A stretch of 64,000 nucleotides of DNA from the NCBI GenBank assembly GCA_009731375.1, contig BJOX01000281.1, positions 586,215 through 650,214 on the forward strand. Direction: 5' to 3'. Positions 16,183 through 28,633 of the stretch are shown one piece after another (the stretch's first letter is position 1; each line of letters begins with the position of its first letter). The notes beneath the pieces are model-generated. The model ran no database searches and had not been told where the DNA came from. It saw only the letters and a program-made list of their open reading frames with translations. This DNA comes from Paulinella micropora. Lineage: Eukaryota; Cercozoa; Imbricatea; Euglyphida. The translations under genes were made by a program, and so were the position numbers.

Positions 16183-16352
16183 GGATAGATAGATAGGTAG
16201 GTAGGTAGGTAGGTAGGTAGATAGATAGATAGGTAACTAGGAAGCTGGATAGATAGACAGCTAGGTAGATAGGTAGCTAGGTAGATAGAGATAGATAGAT
16301 AGATAGATAGAAGATAGATGAGAGATAGATGAGAGATAGATAGATAGATAAG

Positions 16353-16415
<63 letters not shown>

Positions 16416-16536
16416 GTAGGTAGGTAGGTAGGTAGATAGATAGATAGATAGATAGATAGATTAGATAGATAGATAGACAGACAGTCAGACAGACAGACAG
16501 ACAGACAAACAGATAGATAGACAGATAGATAGATAG
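16055..16536. repeat. (GATA)n/(GGTA)n microsatellite at LINE 3' end
   Basis: Compound GATA, GGTA and GACA array between retroposon copy B and the 3' end of the long LINE. On the minus strand it directly follows the LINE terminus. Confidence 0.95.
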
Positions 16537-19500
16537 ATGAGATGTCGCAAAGGAATGTAGTCCTTGCAAAGGAACGCAGTTTCACATCAAACAATAATTT
16601 GTGTACTGTGCATGTGTCCGGGATGGGAATCACGGGTAGACTGTGTTCTGGAAAAAGAAGAGGAGGAAGGACGTTGAAGAAAAAGGCAATCTAGGAATGG
16701 AGAGTGGGAGGATAAGGAAGAAGAGAAAGAAAAGGAAGCCGTTAGTCCAAGTGTTTTGAGCACCGTAAGCTTGCGCAAGCTACAATGATGACATTGTATG
16801 AGGCCTAAACCCCCGCAGGGACCTAGCCCGGGCTATGCAACACTGGACGGCTATGATGGAATGCAGTCACCAATACGGACTAGAGGAAGATTAGTCCAAT
16901 TTTTGACTGCACAGGAGCGATAAATCGCAAAAGAGCAACGAGCTACGCAGGAGGATAGCTTGAAGCAAAGGGATTTGGATTGGGGATGGGAAAAACCCAA
17001 GGCGCGGAAACATCGATGAACAGAGAACGATACCATGCCGCGAGCCCCGCATTCGATTGGTCGAAGGTGGCAGGTCCATCCGTTGTCCTCGATTTGAGAT
17101 TTGAGCTTGTTGTATCGGTTGGTCTTGTAGGCTCGTGCGTCAAGGATGTTTTCCTCGACCGGGCACGTTAGCTCGATCAGAATACATATCTTGGTAGACA
17201 GTGACCAGACAACGATATCGGGGCGGAGGTCAGTGACACAAATGTGGACAGGAAAGGCTTGCTCAGAACCGGTGTATTGGGTTTGGAGTTGCCAATCGTT
17301 TGCAGTGTCAAGCAGGGATGGTCGATGAAATGACTGTCTCTTAGGCTTCTGCTCGCCCTCTTTCACAAACATAGACTTTGATTCATTTTGGTCTATAGGG
17401 GAGCGTTTGTTATGGCTCTCGATGTGTTTTTGAAGGGGAGCTTCAATAGTGCAGAGCACAGAGTCATGACGCCAGGTATAGCGGCCTTGTTTGAGGGCAA
17501 CATGGCAACCGGAGAGGATGTGGCATAGATGTGCTTGACCAGAACAGAGGGCACACTTGTTGTTGGGAATGATTCCCCACAGACGTCTAAGGTCGGGGGT
17601 AATAACCGAGTTTGTGCTTGCGTTGATGACCCAAGAGATTAAACGGGGATTACGGGTTCCGATGAGGCGAGCCCAGGAGAGGTCGAAGGGGCATGCGTCT
17701 TCAAAACGAAGGAAGCACCCTTGCATGGCTTTGTCCATGTCATGCACTGTGGTTGTCTCAAGTATTGTCTCAGCAGCTAATTCTAAAACCCTGTCTTTGC
17801 GGTCTGTGATGGAATGTTCTTTTGGGTAGCGACCATGGCCAAGTCCGAGATGATCGGATTGGCCTCGATGTTTGAATTCAAAATCAACTTGTGCCTCAAG
17901 CTTTTCGAGCACAGGCTCTGGTTTCCAGATAGTTCGAAATGTTTCGTGTTTCGTCAGGTTCATCGCATAAATGGACGAGAGGTGTTTATCTGGGCAGTAC
18001 TTCAGCATTTGAGCACGGTTGATTTGAAGTCGCTGGTAAAAAGAGACGATGGATTGGAGCTGTAGACCGAATTTCGAGCGTGGGCGGTAAAGGCAAGAGA
18101 CCAGAGCTCTTTTGTAGATATTGGCCCATTTTTTGAGGAAGCGGGTCGCAATTTTCTCAAGGGTTTTGGCGAAAGATAAGCAGAGGTCATAAATGAGAAA
18201 TGGCCAGGCAAGTGACTGGACAGCGTAGTGCTGGTATAGCCAAAATTTCATAAAGCCATTGATCGAGCAGCTATCGATGGCTTGCATAGAAAGAATGAAC
18301 TTCTTTTGGATTGCTGCACGTTGTTCGTTTTCGCTGAGGTCATGGTAGACAATCCATCCGAGGTCTTTGAAAGGCTTGTCAGCGATGAAGTCAATCGGTT
18401 TGCCAGTAATAGTAAGGGCGGGGTCGAAGGGTGGGAACGAGATCGGCAATAATCGTTTGAGACCCTTATAGTCGTCGGCTTTAGTCCAGTATTTGAAAGC
18501 AAGGCTTTTGCATTTGGGCGGTTTCGCGGCCATTGTTCTGGACCATGACAGAAATTTGTCAATCATGTTGATGGACGATTGACAGTGTTTCGGGGATCGG
18601 CAGTGTAGTTTGAGGTCGTCAGCATAAGCAGCTTCGTGCACGATGACTTCATCTGTTGAGGTCTTATGCTTGAAATGATAACCGTTGTTTTTGGTCAAGG
18701 ATGATAGGAGGTCAAGGAGTAGGTTGAAAACTATGTTGAAAAGGAGAGGAGAAATGCAGCATCCTTGAAAAACGCCAACAGCAAAAACAAAGGGTTCTGA
18801 TGACCAATCTTTCCCTTCGATTGTGGCTACTAAGAGTTCGTAGTATAAAAAGATTATGCGAGCAAACATAGGGGGCACGTGGTACCACCAGAGAGCGAAC
18901 TGGATCAAGTTGTGGTTTACGCTTCCAAAAGCGTTTTGTAGGTCATTCCATGCTATGACCAGTTGGCGATAGTGATCTTTTGCATTTCTGATGGTAGCTT
19001 TTGTAGTAGCAATGTGCTCGGGGCATCCTGCAACGTTACGGAGGAAACCTTTTTGTTTTGCTCTGTCAAAGTACTTGTTATCTAGCAAAAAACTCTCTAG
19101 GCGTTTTGACCACAAAGAGAAAAATACCTTACCCGAGCAGCTTGTCAGAGCAATCGGACGATAGTTTGAGGCCTGAAGTGGATCGCCGTCCTTATGAAGG
19201 AGGGAGATAGCAGCTTGGGCCCAGCTATTAGCTACATCCGTTGTCCAACACTTGACAATGAGTTTGTGTAAGAAAAGTAAAGCGGTGGGAAGTCTCTTGT
19301 AAACAAGGTAGCTAATACCATCTCTGCCAGGGGCTGCACCATTACGCTTGGCAAACACAGATCTTTTGGTTTCCAAGAAGGACGGTGGCTTGAGGTCAAA
19401 GGGGACAGTTGGTAGAGGTGGGCGATTCATTTCAGGTAAGGGCACGTAGGTTTGTTCACGATTAGCGTCTTTGTATAGGTTGGGAAAGTAGGAGTCACAG

Positions 19501-20252
19501 TTTTCTTTGGATAGGGAGGAAGTGGTTTGGGTTGAGGGGGGATGAAACAGATTTTTGGCAAACTTATGAGGGTCAGTTCGGAAGCGTGTATTTGCTTGTC
19601 GTTGAGCGGAGCTTAAAGTTGCTTCCTTGAGACGACGGCGGAGGCGGTTACCGGTCTTCAATAATACTCGCCAAGTTTTTTGCAGGCTTTTTGCAACAGC
19701 AGCTGGAATTGAACCTGCCCTTTTGAGATCTCGCAGATGTCTCTTTTGGATCAGTTTTTGTTGTCGGTTCTGCGTGAGTTCTGTTTGGAGCCGGATTACG
19801 TGGCGGTTTTTTCGCTCATGAGTTTGTTCTTGTGTTTTTGTTACCCGTTGTGATATGAAGTCGTAGAGATATCTTTCAAATTTCGCTACTGCTTCGTCAC
19901 ATGACAGGCATTTGATGAGAGAGGAGGGGAGGATGAGAGGGAGTGCGGATTGGAGTTCTTCTTCAATGCCTTTCCATTCGCTTGGTGTTGATGGCAATAC
20001 CAGGCGTTTTCTTCTTTCGGTTGGTTCTTTCGGGGCACTTCTTGTCCGATGGACGAAATGGGAGTATGTCTCGGCGTCAACACAGTGGGTGGAATCCAGG
20101 TTGATAATGCCGGGTTGCGACTTGTAGTCCGGATGGACGTGCGCTTTTGGGCTCTTCTTTTCGAGGAGGCCCGAAAGGTCTTCGTAAGGGTGAACATGAG
20201 CAAAATCTTCTCCAGGGGGTTCAGGCGGTGCAGAGCACGCACTGGGAGGGTG
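16537..20252 (-). mobile_element. REL-endonuclease LINE (R2/NeSL-type), 5'-truncated, in (GATA)n
   Basis: A 3.7-kb non-LTR retrotransposon on the minus strand. The 3' untranslated region (16850-16537) ends in CGACATCTCATC and then (TATC)n. The 5' side stops abruptly at GATA repeat (20253) while the reading frame is still open, so the copy is truncated or its start lies in the array. The last bases resemble those of copies A and B, placing all three in one 3'-end family. Insertion inside a tetranucleotide array on both sides is unlike random LINE insertion. Confidence 0.9.
16851..20252 (-). CDS. LINE ORF: reverse transcriptase plus restriction-like endonuclease
   Basis: About 1,130 codons open to the 5' edge, with no stop before 16851. 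The leftmost good initiation codon was not found because the element is truncated. Numbering from 19997: a basic, Gln/Arg-rich region (50-140); an RT domain with [16 protein letters not shown] (about 222), [16 protein letters not shown] (about 277), motif [12 protein letters not shown] (about 350), [11 protein letters not shown] (about 411) and catalytic YADD (about 458); a CCHC finger [17 protein letters not shown] (815-831, spacing C-2-C-7-H-4-C); then a PD-(D/E)XK-type endonuclease with RPDIVV (925), [12 protein letters not shown] (940) and K-TNRY (958). RT plus CCHC plus this endonuclease defines the early-branching site-specific LINE clades (R2, NeSL, R4, CRE). The frame is intact, so the copy is young. 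Its product would nick target DNA and prime reverse transcription. Confidence 0.95.
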   Translation of the reverse strand, partial: HPPSACSAPPEPPGEDFAHVHPYEDLSGLLEKKSPKAHVHPDYKSQPGIINLDSTHCVDAETYSHFVHRTRSAPKEPTERRKRLVLPSTPSEWKGIEEELQSALPLILPSSLIKCLSCDEAVAKFERYLYDFISQRVTKTQEQTHERKNRHVIRLQTELTQNRQQKLIQKRHLRDLKRAGSIPAAVAKSLQKTWRVLLKTGNRLRRRLKEATLSSAQRQANTRFRTDPHKFAKNLFHPPSTQTTSSLSKENCDSYFPNLYKDANREQTYVPLPEMNRPPLPTVPFDLKPPSFLETKRSVFAKRNGAAPGRDGISYLVYKRLPTALLFLHKLIVKCWTTDVANSWAQAAISLLHKDGDPLQASNYRPIALTSCSGKVFFSLWSKRLESFLLDNKYFDRAKQKGFLRNVAGCPEHIATTKATIRNAKDHYRQLVIAWNDLQNAFGSVNHNLIQFALWWYHVPPMFARIIFLYYELLVATIEGKDWSSEPFVFAVGVFQGCCISPLLFNIVFNLLLDLLSSLTKNNGYHFKHKTSTDEVIVHEAAYADDLKLHCRSPKHCQSSINMIDKFLSWSRTMAAKPPKCKSLAFKYWTKADDYKGLKRLLPISFPPFDPALTITGKPIDFIADKPFKDLGWIVYHDLSENEQRAAIQKKFILSMQAIDSCSINGFMKFWLYQHYAVQSLAWPFLIYDLCLSFAKTLEKIATRFLKKWANIYKRALVSCLYRPRSKFGLQLQSIVSFYQRLQINRAQMLKYCPDKHLSSIYAMNLTKHETFRTIWKPEPVLEKLEAQVDFEFKHRGQSDHLGLGHGRYPKEHSITDRKDRVLELAAETILETTTVHDMDKAMQGCFLRFEDACPFDLSWARLIGTRNPRLISWVINASTNSVITPDLRRLWGIIPNNKCALCSGQAHLCHILSGCHVALKQGRYTWRHDSVLCTIEAPLQKHIESHNKRSPIDQNESKSMFVKEGEQKPKRQSFHRPSLLDTANDWQLQTQYTGSEQAFPVHICVTDLRPDIVVWSLSTKICILIELTCPVEENILDARAYKTNRYNKLKSQIEDNGWTCHLRPIECGARGMVSFSVHRCFRALGFSHPQSKSLCFKLSSCVARCSFAIYRSCAVKNWTNLPLVRIGDCIPS

Positions 20253-20298
<46 letters not shown>

Positions 20299-20433
20299 GG
20301 TAGATAGATATAGATAGATAGATAGGTAGGTGGGTAGGTGGGTAGGTAGATAGGTAGGTAGGTAGGTAGGTTGCCAGGTAGGTAGGTTGCCAGGTATATA
20401 GGTAGATAGGTAGGTAGATAGGTACTTAGGTAG

Positions 20434-20496
<63 letters not shown>

Positions 20497-20529
20497 GTAG
20501 GTAAGTGGGTAGGTGGGTAGGTAGGTAGG

Positions 20530-20580
<51 letters not shown>

Positions 20581-20581
20581 G

Positions 20582-20632
<51 letters not shown>

Positions 20633-20665
20633 GTGGGTAGGTAGATAGGTAGGTAGATAGGTAGG

Positions 20666-20736
<71 letters not shown>

Positions 20737-20868
20737 GTAGATAGGTAGATAGATAGGTATATAGGTGTAGATAGATAGGTTGGTAGTTAGGTAGGTGGGT
20801 GGGTAGGTAGGTAGGTAGGTAGGTAGGTTGCCAGGTATATAGGTAGATAGGTATGTAATTCAGGGCCG
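20253..20868. repeat. (GATA)n/(GGTA)n microsatellite at LINE 5' end
   Basis: About 615 bases of GATA with many GGTA and GGTGGGTA variants and repeated GGTTGCCAGGTATATAGG words. Confidence 0.95.
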
Positions 20869-20881
20869 GTGTGCTCAGATT

Positions 20882-21222
20882 ATGGCCTGCACAATGGAAG
20901 AACAGAACATGGAGGTGGAAGCGGGGATGGATAGGTTCAGGGATGGTAAAAAGGGGCCTTATGTGTTCCTTCAGAACCGATACTGCTTCCATGCGAAAGC
21001 ATCACAGGGTAATAGACCGTTGTTTGAACCGCTGATGGAAACGCGGGTTTCAACGGGAGGGACGGAGGATGAGATCAGTGAGTTCGTGGGAAACATGTGG
21101 GGTGACAAACCTCTTTGTCCACGGAATTCCGGGGAGACGGCAAAGTTGCTTACGAAATATTTCGAAGGTGACAAACCGTTTTCCATGATCTTACCGTTCC
21201 ATGAGAAAGCGAACAGGTGTCC
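20882..21222 (+). pseudogene. Fragment of a Ty3/gypsy pol polyprotein
   Basis: The plus-strand frame matches the pre-RT region of the gypsy pol in this window (about 32521-32757): shared words include YCFHAK, an F-x-WGD(E/K)P core followed by P-R-S, KPY/F-ILP and the final EKA. Identity is moderate, so it comes from a diverged relative and not from the neighbouring copy. It begins with ATG and has no internal stop in about 113 codons. It then runs directly into the viral-like protein at about 21223, where the two are in different frames. Likely a fragment left when an element inserted in or recombined with the viral gene. Confidence 0.75.
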
Positions 21223-22148
21223 TCGCCCGCTTTACTGCTCTATGGACAACGGATGACACTAAAGATTACTATTCATTTATTGGAATAGGAAATGAATTCG
21301 TCGATGGATTTTACTTTTACAAAAATATGGCAGGAATAAGTATTGCACATTGTAAAGGAGGTGCCGCAGTTTATATTGACCAAGAAGACTGGGACGACCC
21401 GTGCGATGGAACTTCGGCTATGCCTGACTTAGACTGGAGCAAAGGAAATATATTTCAAATTCAATTTCAGTATCTTGGGTTTGGTGCTATTAAGTTTTAT
21501 ATTGAAAATCCCATAACAGGATTATTTCAATTAGTTCATATGATTGACTATGCGAATGCTAATACTGGTGTAAGCCTGCGAAATACAACATTACCTTTTA
21601 CAGCAGTAATGAGAAATGATGCAGCGACTGGAATACAAACTCTTAAAACAGCGAGTGCCAGTTTATTCATTGAGGGGTCAAATACTATTAATACTAGCAT
21701 AACAAATTCAATTGAGGGTAGTGAAACTGCTCACACCACAGAAAGACCAATATTGAGTATAAGAAAAAAGGCAAAATATGATAGTGGTGGTGCTAACTTA
21801 GATAATTATTCATTAGTATATCCATCATTGATAAGTATTAGTAATGAAGACGGAAAAACAAATATAGTAAGAATGGTGATGAATGGAACATTAACTGGAG
21901 CAGTGTATGCGGATGTAGATACGAAATATTCAATAGTTGATACCGACACAACAGCGACTGCTATCGCCAACGGAAGGACGACTTTTAAAATATATACTAA
22001 TGCTAATTCAACTCAACAAATCAGTCTAAGAAATTATGATATTTATCTGTCTCCAAGTGATGTATTAACTTTTACACAGAAATCAGTTTCCACTACTAAT
22101 AATGGTGGAAATGTCAATATTATTGCTAATTTTATAGAAGACCAGTGA
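21223..22148 (+). CDS. Viral structural-type protein, 5'-truncated
   Basis: Open frame (about 300 codons, stop TGA 22146-22148) with a KGNIFQIQFQYLGFGAIKFY core followed by ENPITGLFQLVHMIDYANAN. As far as I can judge, this pattern is seen in large-DNA-virus and phage particle or fibre proteins. The residues after it are Ser/Thr/Asn-rich and predicted to be beta-structured. The A/T-rich composition differs sharply from the preceding LINE and gypsy fragment. The expected N-terminus is missing because the gypsy fragment abuts at about 21223. Function (capsid-associated or tail-fibre-like) is inferred from memory of the family, not from a search. Confidence 0.6.
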
Positions 22149-22259
22149 TGTGGATGGATGGATGGAAAAAAAACGATGCGAGGGCGGAGCCCGTCACAAT
22201 GCTTCGCTTGTGTTTTATGAAACCGCGTCGCTGGTGAATAAAATATCACCGATATTTTT

Positions 22260-22729
22260 TTACCGCATCGTTGCTGTTAAAATAAGGTTGTTGAATTAAA
22301 TATTCAAGGTATGGTTTATCAATCTTAGCGACATCTTCAATTTTCATTTTTTTAATACTTGCCATATTGAAGAAAAATATCAGTTTGCTGACCGAAGGTC
22401 GCACCTTCAACTACGTTGGAGTCTTCAACTACGTTGGAGTCATTTTTTCCTATATCTTCGCTAACATTAGCCTTGATTTCAGTGATATCTGTCTCGCTCA
22501 CAACAAGATCTGTTTCCTTAAAAGGAGTGATTGGTTCTTTGTCCGTTATGGCTTCCAATGGAATAACTACTTTCACATTGTCGTCGCGGGGCTTGTATTG
22601 CTCATAGAAAGATACAATGTCAGGTTTAGTCCATTTCATTGTTGGCTTTTTTATTTCACTGTCAATGTTCCATTTTTCAATTTCATTTAAGTAGTTCTGT
22701 TTGGTGTTGAGTTCGCTCATCATATACAA
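22260..22729 (-). pseudogene. Exonuclease X-like C-terminal domain protein, frameshifted
   Basis: Minus-strand frame starting MYMMSELNTK at about 22729. After an acidic linker it reaches QYGKY, then a stop. One base out of frame the sequence continues KKMKIEDVAKIDKPYLEYLI, matching the equivalent part of the next gene. The GKY-x-x-x-I-D-(V/I)-A-x-I-DKPYLE core is the C-terminal module found with exonuclease X-like proteins in viruses and phages. A one-base insertion near 22366 explains the break. A duplicated 15-base word (AACTACGTTGGAGTC, 22408 and 22429) lies upstream of it. Confidence 0.7.
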
Positions 22730-22761
22730 AGATTTAAAAAAAATCTTTTAGCAAAATAATT

Positions 22762-23030
22762 TTATTGTAAATATTTTTTTACTTCACTTTTAATGTCTGT
22801 AAATTTATCAAACCACGGCTGTTTTATAACCCATTCAAGATATGGTTTGTCAATGGTAGCAATATCTGAAACCTTCTTCCCGCGATACTTACCAAACGGA
22901 AAAACATCGGTTGGCTTTCCTTCTCTACTTTTTTCAATTGCCTTAATTTCCTCATCAATTATCTGTTGAACATCCCTTACTGAAAAGAATTCCTTATTCT
23001 TCTCAATTGAAAGTTTCCAAATTTTTCACA
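22762..23030 (-). pseudogene. Second exonuclease X-like C-terminal domain, 5'-broken
   Basis: Stop at 22762-22764. The frame contains FPFGKYRGKKVSDIATIDKP and YLEWVIKQPWFDKFTD, a good match to the GK-Y-x-GK...DIA-x-ID-x-PYL-W module. Upstream the frame runs through IIDEEIKAIEKSREG and then meets a stop near 23030 with no ATG, so the N-terminal part is lost or frameshifted. Sits between the first paralogue and the DNA polymerase, all on the minus strand. Confidence 0.7.
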
Positions 23031-23118
23031 TAGTCTAGTGAGGGTGGTCATTGGTCTATATATAGACTTGTAAAAAAAATTTATGGAAAAAATTAATTAA
23101 TTAATTCACACTTGTTTT

Positions 23119-26100
23119 TTAATAGTAGCCGAATGGTCTCGTTTCAATAGCATTATCTATAATTCCAATAGCATTTTCTAAGTATTCGCTTGTTATTTTT
23201 TTCTCTTTTTTATTTCGTGTTATTTTGCTGTTTTCTACTATAACAACCTTGCCAGAATTTTCAATCGTCTTGGCAATTAATTTTTCTTCGTCTGATTTCA
23301 ATAATTCCGATAATTCGTTTTTACCATTTTCAAATAGTTCGGTATTTGTAAGGCCAAGTCCGCAACTTATTACACTTAGCATATTAGGTAAATTAAGCAA
23401 TTTATTATTTTCATAGTTTATACTAAATCCTTTTACTTTCATACTTGCTTGGTTGTTATCTAATACATATCCATAGCACTTTGGACCGCCTGCTACAAAG
23501 GTTTTCATCTTTGCTCCTTTTAATTCATCAGTCCATTCACCTAGAAGTTTGCCTGTCTTAATATCGGTTTCTCCTTTAGTTAAGTCTGTTGTATATATTA
23601 CACTATCCGTATCATGGTATAATACTCTGGGTCCTAATTTATCCATCATGTCGTAAAGTCTCATTCTCGCATGGCATGTTGTAAATAATGCGATAACGAT
23701 ATTTGTTTTAATCGGGTCGCTCACCGCAACCTGTTTTAAGTCATAACTGGCTTCAACTATTTCTTTATTTATAATATTGATATTTATGTTATCAATTGTT
23801 TTATCATTCATAAGTTTGTATAAAGTGTCTTTATCTTTTATTATTTTGTTCTGTGTTTTATTTTGTTTTTCTCCAAATTTCCTCCATAATGAGTTTAAAC
23901 ACAACTTAGCGACTGCTCGCCTTCCCGGATTGTCTTCTATTTTATTTTTATCCATTCTTACATTCATTTTTTGCTCCATACTATCAATGTATTTCTGTTT
24001 GTCTTCTTCAGTAATACAATCCTTGGGATAACCGCTGGATTCTTGTTTTACCTTAACAAATGTCTTTATGTATTCTTTGGCTAAACTACTGCTTTGTTCA
24101 TTCCAGAAGCAGACTTCATAAACTTTTAATATTTTGTATCCTTTGTCCAAGGCTTTATAAATCTCTGGTGTTGCCCATGTGCCTGTTATGGATCGTTCAT
24201 TAATTGTATGACTACATTTTCCGTGGTGCCCTGTCATTCCGCATTTATCGCATAAGTAATACATCATTTTACCTCTGTCAGACTTTGGTAAAACAGGATG
24301 GATTAATCATTTAGGCGGTAGCATTTTTGCTTTTATAATTCCAAAATATTCTCTTTCACAATGTTTTGAATTAATTGTTTTCTTTCAATGTCGTTCTTTG
24401 GTTTAATTGTTTCGTGATGACCGCTAGGATATGGATCGTAATACATAACCGCTGGATATAAACCTGAGACATCTATGTAATTAGCACATTCGCTTTCATG
24501 TCTTGATTTCCAGTATTAATGTTAAAGCATTCGTTCTGCCTCCAAACATTGCTTCTCGCATACTTAAAGGCTCTTGTTCTGTAATTAATTCATTTACATC
24601 TTCTGCTACTTTTTCACCTGTTTTCATAAGTCGCCATTCGCATTCCCATATTGTAGTTACTTTATTAAACGATTTAAGATAATTTTCTCTTTTCATTGTT
24701 TGTTTGTATAATTCACCCATAGTCTTATTTTTCTTAATATTCAATTCATTACTGTTATAGCATTTCTGACATCCGTGCCAGTGGCAACCATAGAATTCAT
24801 AAGTAGTTCTGGTTTTTCATCATAGCCGTCTACGTAGACAAACGAGTTATCAAAACCAACCTTTTTCTCACCACCATTAAAAGCATGTTTAATATCTGCT
24901 TTGTCCGATTTACTTCTATACGAAAGCCATTCAACACAAACCCTTGAAGTCATTCTATTTTGTTTTTCATTCTTCAACACTGCTATTGAATTTTCTTGCA
25001 TGTATTCGCCACGATATAAAGCCATGACACAACTTGCAATCGTCGTATATCTAAAAGGGTCAATAGCATATTCTAGAAAAGCCTTTCTAAATTCAATACA
25101 CCCTCGCCGTAATATATCAACATCGCTATGACAATACTCCGCAATGTCCTTCGCCATATCAAAGTGATTATGGGTTCTTACTTGTTCATCATACCACTCC
25201 AAGAATTCCTTTCGCTTATCTTCCTTCATTGTATTAAATCCATAATGTTTCTTATGTGGCATAACACCAACATAATTTTTATTTTTTGCTGTATTAAAGA
25301 AGTGCGGGAAGAAGCCTTTTTTAAGTTCCTTAAGTCCGAATGTCTTTGGAAAGTCTGACAATAGCATTGGAAGAAAACTTAGACTATCAATAAGCCGAAT
25401 TTATTGAATGTCATCATCATTATTTTACCACCTTGATAGATAAAAAAATAGAGTATGCTTGTTATCAACCAGCCACAAGAATAAACTGACAATCGTATCC
25501 GCGAGCATTGTGTGCGATAAATGTATATCCATTATGATCTGTCGTGAATGTCCAATTACAGAAATCATCAATATTCTTATGAATGACTGGTGGCTGTCTG
25601 GAATCAAAATACCAACTTACAGCATGATTTACAATGTGTTCAACTGTGTCTTGTGTCGCTTCAAAATCAAAGAATATGTATTTCTCTGAAGGTGGTAATA
25701 GAATATGTATTTCTCTGAAGGTGGTAATATTTCTTTTTTAACTATTTCACATTGGTGTTCAAGCGGTTTGATTTCTGTACAATTAATGCATTTTGTAAAT
25801 CCGCATTTATGTTCGTCCTTTCTTTTGTATGTAATAGAGCATTCTTTACATTTTGCTTTGTAATAACACATATCTGTAATTTCCTTGTCAATAACATTAT
25901 TCTTTTTTTAGTTTATGAAACATTGATTGTTTGGAAAATTCTATTACAATCTTTACATTCAATCCATTTTGATTTATCCTTGATACCTTTACAATCTTTA
26001 ATTCCGCATATATTACATACAACTTCGCATGCATGTCTTTCTTTGTATCCTCTTAAGCATAACTCACAGAAATTCTTTTTACCTAACATGGATTTCATGT

Positions 26101-27060
26101 TTGTAATCGCATCGTAATGTCCTTCAGTCTTTAGAATGTAAAGGTTAGTCAGCCGTTCGCCTTCATCGTTAATTAAATCTGTCTTATAAACGATTTCGTC
26201 AGGGAATTCAACAATAACCAAACTGTATTTAATGTAATTAGCGAATGTATTAATTTCAGGAATGCCACATATGTTTTCAATAACATTTGCTTTGCTGTGT
26301 AGTTCTCGTGCCATTTCTTCTTGAATTTTTCTTCCACTCATTATATAAGATATTTTTCGTGTTTTTCAATTTTTTCTCAGACAACAACGATTGACCTTGC
26401 AAGATATAAGTTATCGTCATTATGAATTTGGATAATTCCTTTTTTCTTATAAATATCTCATTTGTTGATAACTTGACGCCTCGTGCCACCAGTAGGCATT
26501 TCCATAGATTTCAAGACAAATTTTAAATTATTCATGCTTGCTCCTTTTTCATCCATGTATAAACTTTCATTACTTTGAAATAATGCTGATAATCTTTCTA
26601 ATACCTTATCAACAGAAATCTCATTAATAAATCTCATGCACGTAGAAACTGCTCCGTAATTCCAATTCAAAATTCAATGCTAAGGCTAACTTTGCTGTTT
26701 GGTCTTTGTCTTTGAATGAAATCTTTTAGTATCATTTCAATAAATCTTATAATATCTTTCATACTAAATGAATGAAAGTTTCCAGTAATTCTTACTTTAT
26801 AAGTAGATTAGTTTATCTTTTCGTAATATCTCATATCCACCATATCGCTTCAAATCACTAATGTTTTCTCTGGCGATACTTTGAGCAAATTCAACAGGTA
26901 ATGGTGGAGCGACTGGATCAATTTGTTGTTGGAAATAAACAGCATCTCTTACTCAGTTTAAGTATGTTTGGGCTGTTCGTGTGTCAATCCTATTATAAAC
27001 ATATTGACTGGCTTGATAAGTAGCACCTCATGACACTTGACTAGTTTAATCTCGTCATTG
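23119..27060 (-). pseudogene. Protein-primed family B DNA polymerase, multiply frameshifted
   Basis: Minus-strand pieces in the correct order make a pPolB of the polinton/virophage type. N-terminal region 27060-25900 (HYDAITNMKSML; Cys pairs near FCELCLRGY and CEVVCNICG). Exo I FDFEATQDT (about 25670) and Exo II TFIAHNARGYDCQF (about 25470). Exo III YCHSDVDILRRG (about 25120). A fingers-side REAMFGGRTNAL (about 24550). Palm motif A DVSGLYPAVM (about 24445). Motif B KLCLNSLWRKFGE (about 23890) and motif C YHDTDSVIY (about 23610). C-terminus at 23119. At least five frame changes or stops separate them, one caused by a 29-bp tandem duplication at 25671-25728. Such enzymes replicate linear genomes using a terminal protein. 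This copy cannot make a full-length product. Confidence 0.9.
25671..25728. repeat. 29-bp perfect tandem duplication inside the polymerase relic
   Basis: AGAATATGTATTTCTCTGAA plus nine more bases, repeated twice without change (25671-25699 and 25700-25728). Since 29 is not a multiple of three, it shifts the frame exactly at the Exo I motif. Confidence 0.95.
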
Positions 27061-27284
27061 ATTTTTTATTCTCGTAGTCTGTCTAGCCTATAGACAACTC
27101 CATTGTATGATTGTGTGTCTATTTTATATACTACTAAATATAAAAATTTTGAAAATTAAATAATGTCGGGTCGGATGTATAATGTGATTTTTCCAAGATA
27201 TTAATCTTATATATGTGTTATGATTTCTTCCATTTAAATATAATTAAATTTATAACACTTAAAAAATATTTTTGTCTGATTATT

Positions 27285-27610
27285 TTACTTCATTCTATAA
27301 GATCTGTAAGAAGCATTGTATGAACTACTATATATTTTTTGACTATTTAGATAAGTGTCACAATGACAAGTAGTTTCAGACCTGTCGCATGTATCGCATC
27401 TATCTTCTTTTTTATTTTCTAAGTATTTTTTATGTTTTAATGTTTCCTCATGCTTTTCTTTTCCTCTTACTTCCATTGTTGAACCACATTCACACTTATA
27501 TTTTTCAAAATCTGTAGATAATTTGCTTGATACTTCCATTTCTTTCATCCATAATTCGTGATAGACAGACCTAAGATGAACTGATTTATATCCAATTGAA
27601 ATATCATATC
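27285..27610 (-). pseudogene. Viral zinc-finger gene, 3' part, split by gypsy insertion
   Basis: Minus-strand frame ending at 27285. It carries a complete C-x-C-x11-H-x5-H finger (begins YKCECGSTM) and a Cys/His cluster (CDTCDRSETTCHC). Reading 5' into the gypsy boundary at 27610, the frame also holds the His pair of an earlier finger whose Cys pair lies at about 38260, beyond the gypsy element. It is part of the same A/T-rich viral relic as the polymerase. Confidence 0.8.
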
Positions 27611-27847
27611 TGTAGGCATCACCCCCCGGATAGCCGGTAAAAAATACCTTTTCCTGGTGACAGGTGCACCAGCTTGTTTTTCAGTATTATTTGTCCGGAT
27701 TGGACCTGATGCCATTTTATTCCTGGTCTGTTGCCGTTTTCCTTTTTGGCTTCACTGAGCTAATACAACGAGACATCATTCTCATTCTTGAGGACTGTGT
27801 TTGGTTGTATTACCGACTTTTTACGAGCTATCGTTGGGGGCATTACA
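27611..27847 (+). repeat. Gypsy 5' LTR
   Basis: 237 bases, TGTAGGCATCACC...GGGGGCATTACA. It is short for a gypsy LTR. It contains a CGGATAGCCGG near-palindrome at about 27627-27637. No obvious TATA box. Confidence 0.93.
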
Positions 27848-27849
27848 TT

Positions 27850-27865
27850 TGGAGTCCACATCACT
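27850..27865 (+). promoter_or_regulatory. Gypsy primer-binding site
   Basis: TGGAGTCCACATCACT begins two bases after the 5' LTR. TGG at that position pairs with a tRNA 3' CCA. The particular tRNA was not identified. Confidence 0.7.
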
Positions 27866-28633
27866 AGGGTGATTTCTTTCTGCTTTGCCACACAGGCAAC
27901 AGAGTGAATTTTCACTGACCTGTCTCACACGGGGACGTCAGACGAAAACAAATACTCCAACACAGCTCCCTCATAACTCTTTCACAAAACAAATAATTTG
28001 ATTGGTCTCAAGCAGGTGTCTCGTACCCTCTAGCCCAATCAGTATCTGTGTGCTCACAAGGAGACATCAGATACAAACTCTCTGTCGTTCTTGCTGTTCT
28101 CACACAGAGACCAAGAAGAAGGAGGTGGACAGAAGAGTGAAGGAACACACACAAAACACAAACAAGCATAGGGACAGGAGCACAACACTCTACCCTTCTA
28201 GTTTGTGCATTTATCTGCATTATCTCACACATACGTCAGAGTATTTTTGCAAATCTCTGATCGTTTTCTAAAGGTAGGTCTGAGAACCTATCCGACCGAC
28301 TGTCGACTTCTCAAGGAGAGCTTTTCTAGCTTCTCTATTACTATCTGTGTGTAGGTCCAAGTGCCTCATACTAGATACAATATAGAAAAGAAGGAGGAGA
28401 AAGTAATCTGAGTAAGGAGAACAAGAAATCGGAGAAAGTCTCAAAGACTATTTTTCTCAAACAAAAACAAACATACAAACAGTGTTTCATAGAGGACAGG
28501 GAATCTTATCCTACCCTCTCTATTAGTTTCTCTCTTCACTAGTCAATCGACTGAAGGAGGAACAGAACACAAACGAACAAAAACCAAACATAGGAGCTGA
28601 CACTGTCCTCCTGTTGATCACTACTACGACATC

